From Rubricoccus sp038746605 (GTDB lineage Bacteria; Bacteroidota; Rhodothermia; Rhodothermales; Rubricoccaceae), in assembly GCA_038746605.1 (NCBI GenBank), contig JBCDKM010000005.1:1-64000 (forward strand): DNA of 64,000 nucleotides, in the 5' to 3' direction. A model generated the notes under the pieces. The model did not search any database. It was given only the letters and a program-made list of their open reading frames with translations, and had not been told where the DNA came from. The position numbers and the translations under genes were made by a program. The first letter of the stretch is position 1; each line of letters opens with the position of its first letter. Below are positions 1-8,388 of the stretch, piece by piece.

Positions 1-1
1 C

Positions 2-133
2 GTCGAGCGGACGTTCGCGTGGCTGCTGAGCTACCGGCGTGTCGTCGTCCGGTGGGACCGGCTCATCGGGGTCTACCGCGGCTTCGTGCTCTTCGCGCTG
101 GCGTTGATCTGCCTTGGCCGACTTCTGCAATGA
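2..133 (+). pseudogene. C-terminal end of an IS5-family-like transposase (runs in from the left edge)
   Basis: The open frame enters from outside the window and ends at TGA 131-133, giving the last 43 residues. It begins VERTFAWLLSYRRVVVRWDR and ends in a hydrophobic LALICLGRLLQ. The pattern ERTFAWL..RR...R(Y/W)(E/D)R followed by a hydrophobic helix is typical of the C-terminus of IS5/IS427-type DDE transposases, including the catalytic Glu region. Whether the rest of the element is intact cannot be seen. No terminal inverted repeat could be fixed after the stop codon. It marks the left side of the next two genes as an accessory region. Confidence 0.75.
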
Positions 134-189
134 CCTCTAGTATTCCGTAATCCAAGAAAGGCTTGCGCAGAATAAAAGACTTGAGTACA

Positions 190-873
190 ATGAGGCATCA
201 CCAGAAAGACCTGGGCTTAGAGATAATAAAAATCAGAATCAAGCTTCTCCCGCTCTCGCTTCTCCTTTTGGCTTTGCTCCAGGGGTGCGACCAGCAGGCA
301 GCTGCGCCAGGGGACATAGCTCCGACGCGTGTAAGCATCGGGGAAGAGTTGTCCGCGATTCACCAAGAGGTAATTCAGCCAATGCAGGCTAGAGTGGTCG
401 CCATGGAGAAGGCAGAGATTGAGCGTATGGCTGCGCTAGCAGATGAAGCTCAGCGAGCCCTTGCATCGGGTTCATGGGTTGGAGGAGAAGAGAGAGCCAT
501 ACAGGTCAGCACAGAACTGGACGTGCTCGTCAACGGGCTCGTGACTGACGAAGAGATGCACCGGCTGGAGACTCTGTCTGCAAGTATGTTCGAGAAACGG
601 CCCGAGCTACGCGAAATGGGCGCAGAAGGAATTATGAGCGTGGCCGTCAGTGAAGGAATTCTCAACAGCATTCAGGACGACTGTGAAGCTCTCTGCGCGG
701 CAACCGCAGGGTTCCAAATCGTCGCCATTGAGGCAGGCTTTGTGGGCGCTGCCATCGGGTGCGCGGCTTTAACGGCTGGGTACGGCTTCTGCATCGGTGC
801 GGCGATCATCGCAAAGAACGCTGGAATCGCAGCGGTTGCTACTGGCCTCGCTAGCTGTGTTGGTGGCTGCTGA
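190..873 (+). CDS. Lipoprotein with Cys-rich halocin-C8-like C-terminal domain (bacteriocin candidate)
   Basis: About 227 residues from ATG 190. An upstream TTG at 163 is possible, but its SD-like AGAAAGG lies too close. A Sec/lipoprotein signal ends in LALLQGC, so the protein should be lipidated. The middle (about 120 residues) is charged and helical. The last 63 residues are very hydrophobic, rich in Gly and Ala, and hold six Cys in a symmetric pattern C-x3-C ... C-x9-C ... C-x3-C, ending in CVGGC. Such a six-Cys hydrophobic tail resembles halocin C8-like peptides released from a longer precursor. That assignment is by resemblance only. The next gene starts one base after the stop codon, as expected for a toxin/immunity pair. 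Base composition is visibly more AT-rich than the neighbours, suggesting transfer. The alternative is a membrane-active surface lipoprotein of unknown role. Confidence 0.6.
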   Translation: MRHHQKDLGLEIIKIRIKLLPLSLLLLALLQGCDQQAAAPGDIAPTRVSIGEELSAIHQEVIQPMQARVVAMEKAEIERMAALADEAQRALASGSWVGGEERAIQVSTELDVLVNGLVTDEEMHRLETLSASMFEKRPELREMGAEGIMSVAVSEGILNSIQDDCEALCAATAGFQIVAIEAGFVGAAIGCAALTAGYGFCIGAAIIAKNAGIAAVATGLASCVGGC

Positions 874-874
874 T

Positions 875-1123
875 ATGAAGTCAGAAAGCAAGTCGAGCTA
901 TGACTCTATCCGACGCCTTCTGGCGTCGTTGATGCCGTACGTACCCGCAATCCTCGCGTTTGCCGTAGTCTGTCTTCTCTCAGCCGGCCTCGTTGAGTCC
1001 TATCGGGTCGTGACTCACAATGCAGAGCCTGCTTGGACCGGCCTCGTAGCGGGAAGCTTGTGTGTGTTGCTCTCTTCGTTTGTGTATGTAGCGGCTCGGC
1101 TCAAGCTGAGGAACAACGAGTAG
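875..1123 (+). CDS. Small two-helix membrane protein (immunity-like partner)
   Basis: 82 residues, starting at ATG 875, one base after the stop of the Cys-rich lipoprotein, so the two are probably translationally coupled. A polar N-terminus (MKSESKSSYDSIRR) is followed by two predicted membrane helices, about residues 19-40 and 54-74, and a basic tail KLRNNE. No family is recognised. Size, topology and tight coupling to a bacteriocin-like gene make an immunity or membrane-chaperone role plausible. This is inference from context. Like its partner, it is less GC-rich than the surrounding genome. Confidence 0.6.
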   Translation: MKSESKSSYDSIRRLLASLMPYVPAILAFAVVCLLSAGLVESYRVVTHNAEPAWTGLVAGSLCVLLSSFVYVAARLKLRNNE

Positions 1124-1432
1124 GGCTACTCCTCGTTTGCACTCTCTGTGCAGTAAGCAGACCGCATGCGTGCGGCGTTCGCCTAGTCTCAAGCGAGCCG
1201 CGCATAGTGCAAAAGGGGGAGTGACGTAGTCACATGTCTTCGTTGAAATACGGCGCGGCAAGCCTGTGGAGACGCCGAGGCGTGCAGACCCGAAGGAGCC
1301 TCCAGACCGGCCGTGAAGCCCCGCGGTTCGCCGTCCGCCCGGGTCGCAACGCTCGTCAAGGGGGCTGCGACCCGAAGCGGCATCGCGCAACCGGCGCTGC
1401 TATCCTCCCAGCCGTCCCCCTCGCGCCCCACC
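1124..1432. other. Intergenic region with one hairpin
   Basis: 309 bases between the small membrane gene and the metalloprotease. The right part shows an inverted repeat, GGGTCGCA at 1341-1348 and TGCGACCC at 1366-1373 (8-bp stem, 17-nt loop), lying 60 nt upstream of the GTG start at 1433. It has no T-run, so it is more likely a leader structure than an intrinsic terminator. Nothing else convincing was seen. Long frames crossing this region are shadows of the downstream gene. Confidence 0.5.
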
Positions 1433-3892
1433 GTGCTCCGACTCCTTCCCCTCCTCGCCCTGGTCGTCCTCGCGGGCTGCACCGGCGGACAAGAAACCGC
1501 CACACCGCCTGCCCAGGCACAGACCCCGCGTCCCGCCCCGCGCGGCGGCGACAACGGCCCCAAGCCCTACGCCGAGGTCATCACCGAGGCGGCCGTGACC
1601 GACGAGGGCCTCTTCGACGTGCACCGCATCGGGGACAAGCTGTTCTACGAGATCCCGGACTCGCTTCTCGGGCGCGAGATGCTGAGCGTGACGCGCATCG
1701 CGCAGACTCCGGCCAACCTCAGCCCGTTCATCAACGGTGGCACGAAGACCGCCGAGCAAGTGCTCCGCTGGGACCGCATGGGCGGCCGCGTGCTCCTGCG
1801 GAAGGCCTCGTTCACCGCCGTCGCGGATTCGTCGCTGCCCATCGCGCAGAGCGTGCAGGTCAACAACTTCGAGCCCGTCGTGGCGTCGTTCGAAGTGGCT
1901 GCGCTCTCCGAGGACAGCACGGGCGTAGTGCTGGACGTGACCTCCCTCTACACAGACGATGTGCCCGCGATTTCAGGCCTTTCGTCTGGCCTTCGGACGC
2001 GCTACCGGGTGCGCCGCCTGGACAAGTCTCGCTCCTTCATCGACGAGGTCCGCTCCTTCCCGGAAAACGTCAACGTGCGCCACACGATGACCTACGACGC
2101 GGCCGAGCCACCTTCCAACGCGGGCACCGGCACCATCTCGATGCAGATGTTCCAGAGCATGATCCTCCTGCCCGAGGAGCCCATGACGCCCCGCCTCGCA
2201 GACGAGCGGGTCGGCTGGTTCAGCATCCGGCAAGTGGACTTCGGGAGCGATGCGCAGAAGGCGGACGCCAAGACGTACATCCGCCGCTGGCGCCTGGAGC
2301 CGAGCGACCCGGCGGCCTACCTGCGCGGCGAACTGGTGGAGCCGGTCAAGCCCATCGTCTACACGCTAGATCCCGCGACGCCCGAGCGCTGGCGACCCTA
2401 CTTCTGCGCGGGCGTGGAGGACTGGAACCGCTCCTTCGAGACCGCCGGATTCAAGAACGTGATCCGCTGCGAGTTGCCGCCCGCGCCAGGTGATAGCACG
2501 GTCTTCGACCCCGAGGACGTGCGCTACAGCACCGTCCGGTACGTCGCGAACGAGACGCGCAACGCGACCGGGCCGAGCGTGAGCGACCCGCGCTCTGGCG
2601 AGATCATCGAGTCCGACATCATCTGGTACCATAACCACATCCGCTCGTATCGCAACCGGCTGATGATCGAGACGGGCGCGGCCAATCCGCAGGCGCGCTC
2701 GCTGGAGATCGACGAGGAGTTGATCGGCGAGACGATGCGCCAGGTGATCGCGCACGAGATCGGCCACGCGCTCGGCCTCCCGCACAACATGATCGCCTCG
2801 TCCAGCTTCCCGGTGGATAGCCTCCGCTCGCCGACGTTCACGAGCGAGTTCGGCGTGGGGCCGTCCATCATGGACTACACGCGACAGAACTACATCGCGC
2901 AGCCCGGCGACGGCGTGACGCGGTTCGTGCGCATGATCGGGCCGTACGACGACTACACCATCGAGTGGGGGTACCGTTGGTACCCGGACGTGGACGAGCC
3001 CGAGGACGAGACAGAAGCCCTCGATGCCCTCATCCTCGCGCACGCCGACGACGAGCGCTTCCGCTTCTCGTCCGGCTTCGGTGGGTACAACCCGGACGCT
3101 CAGACTGAGGACATGGGCGATGACCCCGTTCTCGCGAGTGGCTACGCCGTCGCGAACCTCCAGCGCGTGGTGCCGAACCTGATCGAGTGGACCTCCACGC
3201 CGGGCGAGGGCTACGGCGACCTGGAAGAGGTCTACCGCGAGCTTCAGGGCATGTATCGCCGCTACATGGGCCACGTCGTGCCCGTGATCGGCGGGGTGCG
3301 CGAGACGCCCAAGGCGACGGACCAGGCCGGGCCGGTCTTCGATCCCATCCCGCGCGAAGAGCAAGAGCGAGCGCTGCAGTTCCTTTCCGACAACGTCCTG
3401 ACTACACCGAACTGGCTCCTCGACCGTGACCTGCTTCGCCGGATCGAGCCGGCGGGCGCGGTAGATCGGCTGCGTGGGATCCAGGTTGGCATTCTTCGCG
3501 GGATGCTGGACCCGGGTCGCCTGCACCGCCTCGTGGAGCGAGAGGCCATCGACGGTGGCGAGGCGTACCCGCTCACGGACTATATGGACGACCTCCGCCA
3601 GGCCGTTTTCTCCGAGCTAGAGGATCGGCGTCCAGCCGTGGAGGCCCAGCGGCGTCACGTGCAGCGCGGCTACGTGGAGACGCTGGAGAGGCTCATGATG
3701 ACGGACGAGCGGCCCTTGCCGTCGGCATTCACGCGCGTCGACATCAGCCAGTCCGACATCCGCGCGGAGGCGCGCCGCCAACTGAAAGCCGTTCGCGATG
3801 CTGCCCGCTCCGCTCGTGGTGCAGACGCTGCTACTCGCGCGCACTTGGATGATCTCGCAGACCGGATCGACGACCACCTGGAGATGGACTGA
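1433..3892 (+). CDS. Zinc-dependent metalloprotease lipoprotein (DUF5117/DUF5118-type)
   Basis: About 819 residues. The GTG at 1433 is chosen because it places a lipoprotein signal (LRLLPLLALVVLAGC) at the N-terminus. Further upstream the frame is open but has no signal character. The N-terminal half matches the DUF5118/DUF5117 region typical of these surface peptidases. The catalytic motif HEIGHALGLPH at residues 441-451 (HExxHxxGxxH) binds zinc as in metzincins and is followed by SIMDYTR, the Met-turn region. The C-terminal part is helical (DUF4953-like). It should be anchored in the envelope, with unknown substrates. It ends 11 nt before a long-form palindrome that separates it from a convergent gene. 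Confidence 0.88.
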   Translation: MLRLLPLLALVVLAGCTGGQETATPPAQAQTPRPAPRGGDNGPKPYAEVITEAAVTDEGLFDVHRIGDKLFYEIPDSLLGREMLSVTRIAQTPANLSPFINGGTKTAEQVLRWDRMGGRVLLRKASFTAVADSSLPIAQSVQVNNFEPVVASFEVAALSEDSTGVVLDVTSLYTDDVPAISGLSSGLRTRYRVRRLDKSRSFIDEVRSFPENVNVRHTMTYDAAEPPSNAGTGTISMQMFQSMILLPEEPMTPRLADERVGWFSIRQVDFGSDAQKADAKTYIRRWRLEPSDPAAYLRGELVEPVKPIVYTLDPATPERWRPYFCAGVEDWNRSFETAGFKNVIRCELPPAPGDSTVFDPEDVRYSTVRYVANETRNATGPSVSDPRSGEIIESDIIWYHNHIRSYRNRLMIETGAANPQARSLEIDEELIGETMRQVIAHEIGHALGLPHNMIASSSFPVDSLRSPTFTSEFGVGPSIMDYTRQNYIAQPGDGVTRFVRMIGPYDDYTIEWGYRWYPDVDEPEDETEALDALILAHADDERFRFSSGFGGYNPDAQTEDMGDDPVLASGYAVANLQRVVPNLIEWTSTPGEGYGDLEEVYRELQGMYRRYMGHVVPVIGGVRETPKATDQAGPVFDPIPREEQERALQFLSDNVLTTPNWLLDRDLLRRIEPAGAVDRLRGIQVGILRGMLDPGRLHRLVEREAIDGGEAYPLTDYMDDLRQAVFSELEDRRPAVEAQRRHVQRGYVETLERLMMTDERPLPSAFTRVDISQSDIRAEARRQLKAVRDAARSARGADAATRAHLDDLADRIDDHLEMD

Positions 3893-3903
3893 TCCCCGGT
3901 GTG

Positions 3904-3939
3904 CCCGCCTCGGTGTCTCCATGGAGGCCCCGAGGCGGG
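3904..3939. repeat. Palindromic repeat, long form, copy 1
   Basis: Perfect 10-bp arms CCCGCCTCGG and CCGAGGCGGG enclose 16 nt that include a second perfect palindrome, CTCCATGGAG. It lies 11 nt after the metalloprotease stop and 5 nt before the stop of the convergent polyketide synthase gene, so it could end transcripts from both sides. No T-run is present. Confidence 0.9.
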
Positions 3940-3944
3940 AGGAC

Positions 3945-5111
3945 TCAGCCTGTGACGCGCAGCAGGTTGGCCGCGATGGTCAGCCCGGGGCCGAATGCGA
4001 GTGAGAGAACGAGGTCGCCCTCGCGGACGGTCTCGTCTTCCAGGATTCCGGCCCAGATGTGCGGGAGCGTGGTAGAGGACATGTTGCCGCGCTCGGCCAG
4101 AACGGCACGGCTGTGGCGCGTCTGCTCGTCCTCGAAGCCGAGGGCTTCCGCCGTTGCCTCGATCACGCGCGGGCCGCCTGGGTGGATCGCCGCGATAGAG
4201 ACATCGTCTATGCTCAAGCCATGCCGTCCAAGGAACTGGGAGACAACGCCTTCGACGCCTGCGCGGATGTGATCGGGGACGCGCCGGGAGAGCGTCATCG
4301 CGAAGGCTCCGTCCGCGAGGCCCCAGGTCATCTCGCCGAGCGTATCCGGGACGAGCGCCTCGTGATGGTCAAGGAGAGCGAGGGCGCGATCCGCGGGTCG
4401 GTCCGTGGTCACGTCGAGGCGGGCGGCACCGTCGGCGAAGAGGCACTGCTGGACCACGATCTCGATGTCGGTCGCCTCCACGCGGTGGTGGAGCGTGCAC
4501 ATCTCCACGAGGAGGATGGTAGCGCGGGCCTCCGCCTCGGGCGTGCCGTCGGCGAGGACGGCGGCGCGGGAGCGGACGACATCAGCAGCGGTCGCGAGGG
4601 CGGGGAGGGCGGCGTAGCAGCCCATGTGCCCGATGTGGAGCAGCCGCGTCGAGTCCGTCCAGCCCTTTTCGAGCGCGACGCGCTGCGCGGCGGTCGGGCT
4701 GTCGTAGCCGGTGCAACTGACCTGCACGAGGAGGTCGGGCGCCTCGGTCTCGTCGCGGAAGGTCCCACGCGCGACGCCGAGGGCGGTAGCCGCGAAGACT
4801 TGCATCCGCTCCTCCAGAGCGGGGTGCTGCCACGGCCGGGCGGGTCCGGCCTGCCCGTCGCCCGAGGCGGGCGCGGCGAACAGCTCCATCCGGTCCCAGT
4901 CCTGGTGTGTGTAGTCTTCCAACACCGTCACGCGCGACTCCACGGACGACTGGCGGGCGAGCAGGTCGTAGAGGCGCCGAGCGCGAGTGGCGTCGTCGCC
5001 GGAGACGCCAGAGCGCTCCAGGGCGGCTTTCATCCACGCGATGCCCTCGCGCTGGGGAACCCGCCAGCCGAGTGGCAACGGGCGGGGGACGACGTAGGCG
5101 AGGGGCTGCAT
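3945..5111 (-). CDS. Type III polyketide synthase (chalcone/stilbene synthase family)
   Basis: 388 residues from ATG 5111, the usual family length. The upstream frame is open but lacks family character. The Cys-His-Asn triad is visible: Cys165 in HIGHMGCYAALPAL, His310 in IAAIHPGGPRVIEA and Asn343 in ERGNMSSTTLPHIW. The C-terminal FGPGLT loop (here LAFGPGLTIAANLL) is also present. These homodimeric enzymes condense malonyl-CoA units onto an acyl-CoA starter. Bacterial members make alkylresorcinols, alkylpyrones or naphthalene precursors. There are no methyltransferase or oxidase neighbours to indicate the product. The next gene on the strand is an unrelated lipoprotein. Confidence 0.9.
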   Translation of the reverse strand: MQPLAYVVPRPLPLGWRVPQREGIAWMKAALERSGVSGDDATRARRLYDLLARQSSVESRVTVLEDYTHQDWDRMELFAAPASGDGQAGPARPWQHPALEERMQVFAATALGVARGTFRDETEAPDLLVQVSCTGYDSPTAAQRVALEKGWTDSTRLLHIGHMGCYAALPALATAADVVRSRAAVLADGTPEAEARATILLVEMCTLHHRVEATDIEIVVQQCLFADGAARLDVTTDRPADRALALLDHHEALVPDTLGEMTWGLADGAFAMTLSRRVPDHIRAGVEGVVSQFLGRHGLSIDDVSIAAIHPGGPRVIEATAEALGFEDEQTRHSRAVLAERGNMSSTTLPHIWAGILEDETVREGDLVLSLAFGPGLTIAANLLRVTG

Positions 5112-5170
5112 GTGCGAGTGGAGGGGGCGAGTCGTAGCCGCGCGGTGCGAGGCCGGTTCCTCTTGGTTCG

Positions 5171-5611
5171 TTATCCGGCCGGAACGATACGCAGTTCGAC
5201 CTGCCGCGTGGAGGTAGCGGATTCCCCGTCCGGGTAGGGGAGGAGGGCGTGCAGCGTCACGGTCAAGCCTCCGATATCCCACGTGGCCTTCTCCTCGTCT
5301 GTCATCGCGCTGTAGGGAAGCGTGAGAACCTGCCGGGCCTCGTTGCCTTCTGGAGAGGAGGCGGAGAGTTGCACCTTCGCGCGGCCCTCCCAGACGCACA
5401 CCACGTTCGTGGGGCAGCGGCTGTCCTCCACCACATCAACGAACCGAAGAGCGTGCCCGTCTACCTCGACGGCCTCGCCGACCGCCAGTAGAATCGGGTC
5501 TCCAGTGGCAGCGACCTCTACGCTAGCAGAGGGAGTGACGGACTCTGTCGTATTGCAGCCTGCAGCCGTCAGCAACACGGCAAGCGGGAGGAGCAAAAGG
5601 AAGCGGATCAT
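5171..5611 (-). CDS. Small lipoprotein with SRCPTNVVCVWEG motif
   Basis: 146 residues. The lipoprotein signal is MIRFLLLLPLAVLLTAAGC, with lipidation at Cys19. The body is beta-rich and carries DSRCPTNVVCVWEGRA, a two-Cys motif that recurs in a widespread family of small uncharacterised bacterial lipoproteins (DSRCP.dV.CvW.G.a). The function of that family is unknown to me. The protein is expected in the periplasm or outer membrane. The gene stands 59 nt upstream of the polyketide synthase start on the same strand, so the two could be co-transcribed. Confidence 0.75.
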   Translation of the reverse strand: MIRFLLLLPLAVLLTAAGCNTTESVTPSASVEVAATGDPILLAVGEAVEVDGHALRFVDVVEDSRCPTNVVCVWEGRAKVQLSASSPEGNEARQVLTLPYSAMTDEEKATWDIGGLTVTLHALLPYPDGESATSTRQVELRIVPAG

Positions 5612-5711
5612 CGCAGTGAGGGCGGGACGCGGGGAGGGGAACGCCCCGCGAGGCCCATTGCGTCTGTCCCGCCGTCACCGGCACCAATCTGGGCGCGATG
5701 CGGCCCCCAGA

Positions 5712-7460
5712 TCAGCGCTCAGCTCCGAACCGCACGAGGACCTGTGAGCGGAGGCCCGTCGGGATGCCGTCCACGCGAGCCGGGCGGAAGATCATCGAGC
5801 GGACGAGCTGCTCGGCACGGGCATCGAGGTCGCCTCCGAGGGGCCGGGGGACCGCCGTGCGGATGACCCGCCCGGTCGCATCGGTCTGGAAGAGCACGAG
5901 CACGTCCCCAGTCCGCGAGGCAGGCGGCGTGGAGTCGATGCGCTGGCGCACCTCGTCCGGGTTCTGGAGGCGCCCGAAGTCGAAGCCGGGGAAGAGGATC
6001 TGGGCGCCAGTCGGCTCGGGATCGAGCGCGACGGGCGCGCGGGGGGCGCTGGGCGCTTCGTCCCGACGAAGGCGTTCTACCTCATTCCGTAGCGCGTCGA
6101 CTTGCTCGCGGGGGTCATTCCTCTCCGCCTCCAGCGCGTCGCGCTCGGCACCGCCTGCGCTCTGGGTCGCCACCTGCTCCGTTTCCAGCGCGAGGCGGGC
6201 CGACTCCGAGACAGCGAGCTGCGTTTCGAGAGCCCCGATCCGGGCACGGGCGGCATCGAGTTCTTCGAGGAGGCGATCCATCTCGCTCTCCCGGGCCTCC
6301 AACTCTGGCGTCTGCACGCTGGTGAGCTGCGCGAGGCGGTCGCGCTCGGCGCGTGTCTCGGTCAGCGCGGCGTCCAGCCGGTCCACCTCGGCGCGGAGTC
6401 GCGCCATCTCCGCGTCAGAGCGGGGCGTGGCCTCCGCCAGTTGCGCGCGTGCCACATTGCGCTCGCGCCGGGCTTCGTCCCGTTCCTGGGTGCGGGTGGT
6501 GAGAGACGCCGTCAGGTTCACTACCTGGCCCTGAAGCCGCACGATCTGCGCGCTGCGGTCGTCCCGCTCAGCGGTGAGCGTTGAGATCGAGGCATCGCGC
6601 GAAGCGATCTGGCGTCGGAGCCGTTCGAGGTCTGCTTCGAGCCGCTGGGCCTCGGCGCGGTCCCGGTCGGCACGTCGCGACCGATCCGCCTGAGCGCGCT
6701 CGCGGAGCCGTTCCATCTCGCGGCGGGCCTCTTCCAGGCTCCGAGCGAGGGCTGCGCGCTCCCCAAGGGCCTGCTCGCGCTCGTCGCGGAGAGCGTCGCG
6801 TTCGCGGCGGACCCGCTCCACGTCCGCCAGGAGACCGCGACGCGCCTCGGCCCCTTGACGGGCCATCTCCTCTTGCTCCGAGGAGAGGCGGACGACCTCT
6901 CGGCGAAGACGCGTCACCTCGGCCCGCAGGGGTTCCGCCTGCACGCGCTCAGCCGTCACCCGGCTCGGCGCCGTCCGCTGCGGAGTCGCGCGTCGCGCTG
7001 CCGAACGCTCGGTGGTTCGATTCGCACGCCGGGAGGTCATCTCTGCGTCCATCGCGCCCCCGAGGCGGAGGGTCGCAGTGCCGCCACGCGCTGGATTGGG
7101 CCGAGTGCGCACGTAGGCGGGACGCCGACTCGTGCCGAGGAGTGCCTCCCGGCCTCGCAGGCGAACGCTCACGCCCTCCGCCGCGAAGACGAGTGCATCG
7201 CCGTCGAACTCGCCCGCGCGGCGTGCGCCCTCGAAGGGAGCATCCGCGATGGTGTAGGTCGCGATACCTGGAACGGCGAGGACGAGCGTGCCAAACCGGT
7301 CCTGCCGCAGGGGGGCTCCCTCGACAGGCACGCGGCGACCATCGGCGAGGAGAACGGGCTCGTCGAGGACGAAGGCGGTCTGGGCTGTCGCGAGAGGGGC
7401 GACGAGGAGGATGACGAGGCCGACGGCCAGCGTGGCGGTCACGAAACGGGGCGTCCGCAT
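5712..7460 (-). CDS. Coiled-coil protein with TonB-like C-terminal domain
   Basis: 582 residues from ATG 7460. An N-terminal signal or anchor (FVTATLAVGLVILLVAPLATAQ) is followed by a beta-rich segment up to about residue 130. A very long Arg/Glu/Ala-rich coiled coil runs from about 150 to 465. The C-terminal domain (about 490-582) resembles the TonB C-terminal fold: RQRIDSTPPASRTGDVLVLF, TDATGRVIRTAVPRPLG and RSMIFRPARVDGIPT. The layout suggests a periplasm-spanning protein, though not a canonical TonB because there is no Pro-rich linker. C-rich heptads precede the start instead of a Shine-Dalgarno site. Function inferred only. Confidence 0.7.
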   Translation of the reverse strand: MRTPRFVTATLAVGLVILLVAPLATAQTAFVLDEPVLLADGRRVPVEGAPLRQDRFGTLVLAVPGIATYTIADAPFEGARRAGEFDGDALVFAAEGVSVRLRGREALLGTSRRPAYVRTRPNPARGGTATLRLGGAMDAEMTSRRANRTTERSAARRATPQRTAPSRVTAERVQAEPLRAEVTRLRREVVRLSSEQEEMARQGAEARRGLLADVERVRRERDALRDEREQALGERAALARSLEEARREMERLRERAQADRSRRADRDRAEAQRLEADLERLRRQIASRDASISTLTAERDDRSAQIVRLQGQVVNLTASLTTRTQERDEARRERNVARAQLAEATPRSDAEMARLRAEVDRLDAALTETRAERDRLAQLTSVQTPELEARESEMDRLLEELDAARARIGALETQLAVSESARLALETEQVATQSAGGAERDALEAERNDPREQVDALRNEVERLRRDEAPSAPRAPVALDPEPTGAQILFPGFDFGRLQNPDEVRQRIDSTPPASRTGDVLVLFQTDATGRVIRTAVPRPLGGDLDARAEQLVRSMIFRPARVDGIPTGLRSQVLVRFGAER

Positions 7461-7462
7461 GG

Positions 7463-7483
7463 TGGGAAACGGGAAAAGGGGAA
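7463..7483. repeat. Short heptamer array (3 units) upstream of the TonB-like gene
   Basis: Three consecutive G-rich heptads on the plus strand, TGGGAAA, CGGGAAA and AGGGGAA, starting 3 nt upstream of the TonB-like ATG. On the sense strand they read as a C-rich leader. This is a weak member of the heptamer family and could be chance low complexity. Confidence 0.4.
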
Positions 7484-7607
7484 GGGCGCCGGGGGCCCAG
7501 GGACAATCACCTACCCGACAGGGACCGTACACGGTATGAACCCCACGCGAGGAACGCAAAGAGGTCACGAACCCCGGGTGTTGCGATTCCGTCTCGCGTC
7601 GGCGGAC

Positions 7608-8306
7608 CTACGCCGCCTTGGGCGGACGGTGGGCCGGGTAGAACCGCGCGAGAGTCTCCGGCGGCACGCCCAGATTCCAGGCCGTCCACAGCCCGAAGTT
7701 GCGGAGCTGCTGCCCCAGTGCCCCGTGTTTTCCGAACCGCCGCGCGGATGTCTCGACGGCTGAGTCCAAGAACACGAAGCGGCCCTGACGGCGGAGATCC
7801 CGCACGAGGTCGAGGTCCTCGAAGAGCGGCTGCGAACGGAACCCCCCGACCGCGTCGAACGCCTCGCGCGAGACGAACGGCGCGCGGTCTCCGAAGGCAA
7901 ACCGCCACCAGTGCATCCAGAGGTTCGATTCCCAGAGTCGCATCCAGGCGCTGTCGGCTCCCTCTCCCACAAATGCTGTGCGGAAACATCCCGCCACGAC
8001 TCCGGGAGAGTCCAGGGCCGCCCGTGCGTCGTCGAGTGCGCCCTCGGGCAGGTGCGTGTCGGCGTGGAGGAAAAGCAGGATCTCGCCGGAGGCGACCTCG
8101 GCGCCTGCGTTCATCTGTCGGGCGCGGCCCCGGCCGGGCGCGATCACCCGGGCCGTGGGCATCGCGAGGCGGACCGCCTCGGGGGTGCCGTCCGTAGAGC
8201 CGCCGTCCGCGACGATGACGTCCCAGCGGCCGGGCTGGCGAGTCACGCTGGCGAGTGTCGCGCCGATCCCCGTCGCTTCGTTCAGTGCTGGGATGATGAC
8301 GGACAC
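7608..8306 (-). CDS. Family 2 glycosyltransferase (TIGR04283-type)
   Basis: About 232 residues from GTG 8306. That start is chosen because the family fold begins immediately (SVIIPALNEATGIGATLASV). A longer ATG frame from 8384 would translate only repeat sequence. The GT-A signature VIVADGGSTDGTPE and the DXD-like FLHADTHLP are visible. The C-terminal half, with FGDRAPFVSREAFDAVGGF and LFEDLDLVRDLRRQGR, matches the TIGR04283 group linked to rSAM/selenodomain or arsenosugar pathways in other bacteria. No such partner genes occur here, so the acceptor is unknown. It is probably a cytosolic enzyme. Confidence 0.85.
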   Translation of the reverse strand: MSVIIPALNEATGIGATLASVTRQPGRWDVIVADGGSTDGTPEAVRLAMPTARVIAPGRGRARQMNAGAEVASGEILLFLHADTHLPEGALDDARAALDSPGVVAGCFRTAFVGEGADSAWMRLWESNLWMHWWRFAFGDRAPFVSREAFDAVGGFRSQPLFEDLDLVRDLRRQGRFVFLDSAVETSARRFGKHGALGQQLRNFGLWTAWNLGVPPETLARFYPAHRPPKAA

Positions 8307-8308
8307 GA

Positions 8309-8387
8309 GGGGACTGGGGACTGGGAGCTGGGGACGGGGGGCGTCACCTGCTTCCTCTTCCAGTCCCGAGTCCCGAGTTCCCATGTC
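8309..8387. repeat. Two opposed heptamer arrays (STRR-like)
   Basis: The left arm at 8309-8336 has four heptads: GGGGACT twice, GGGAGCT and GGGGACG. The right arm at 8360-8387 reads CCAGTCC, CGAGTCC, CGAGTTC, CCATGTC, the complementary orientation. The arms are separated by 23 nt and could form an imperfect hairpin. The element fills the whole spacer between the DDAH-like gene and the glycosyltransferase start at 8306, occupying the place of a ribosome binding site. Confidence 0.7.
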
Positions 8388-8388
8388 C

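Noticed and set aside
1234..2493. Long plus-strand frame overlapping the metalloprotease
   Set aside because: Arg/Pro-rich shadow translation; the other frame carries the lipobox and zinc motif.
2366..3526. 386-residue minus-strand frame within the metalloprotease
   Set aside because: High-GC antisense shadow without domain motifs or start context.
4059..5237. 392-residue plus-strand frame opposite the polyketide synthase
   Set aside because: Antisense shadow; the catalytic triad and family length lie on the minus strand.
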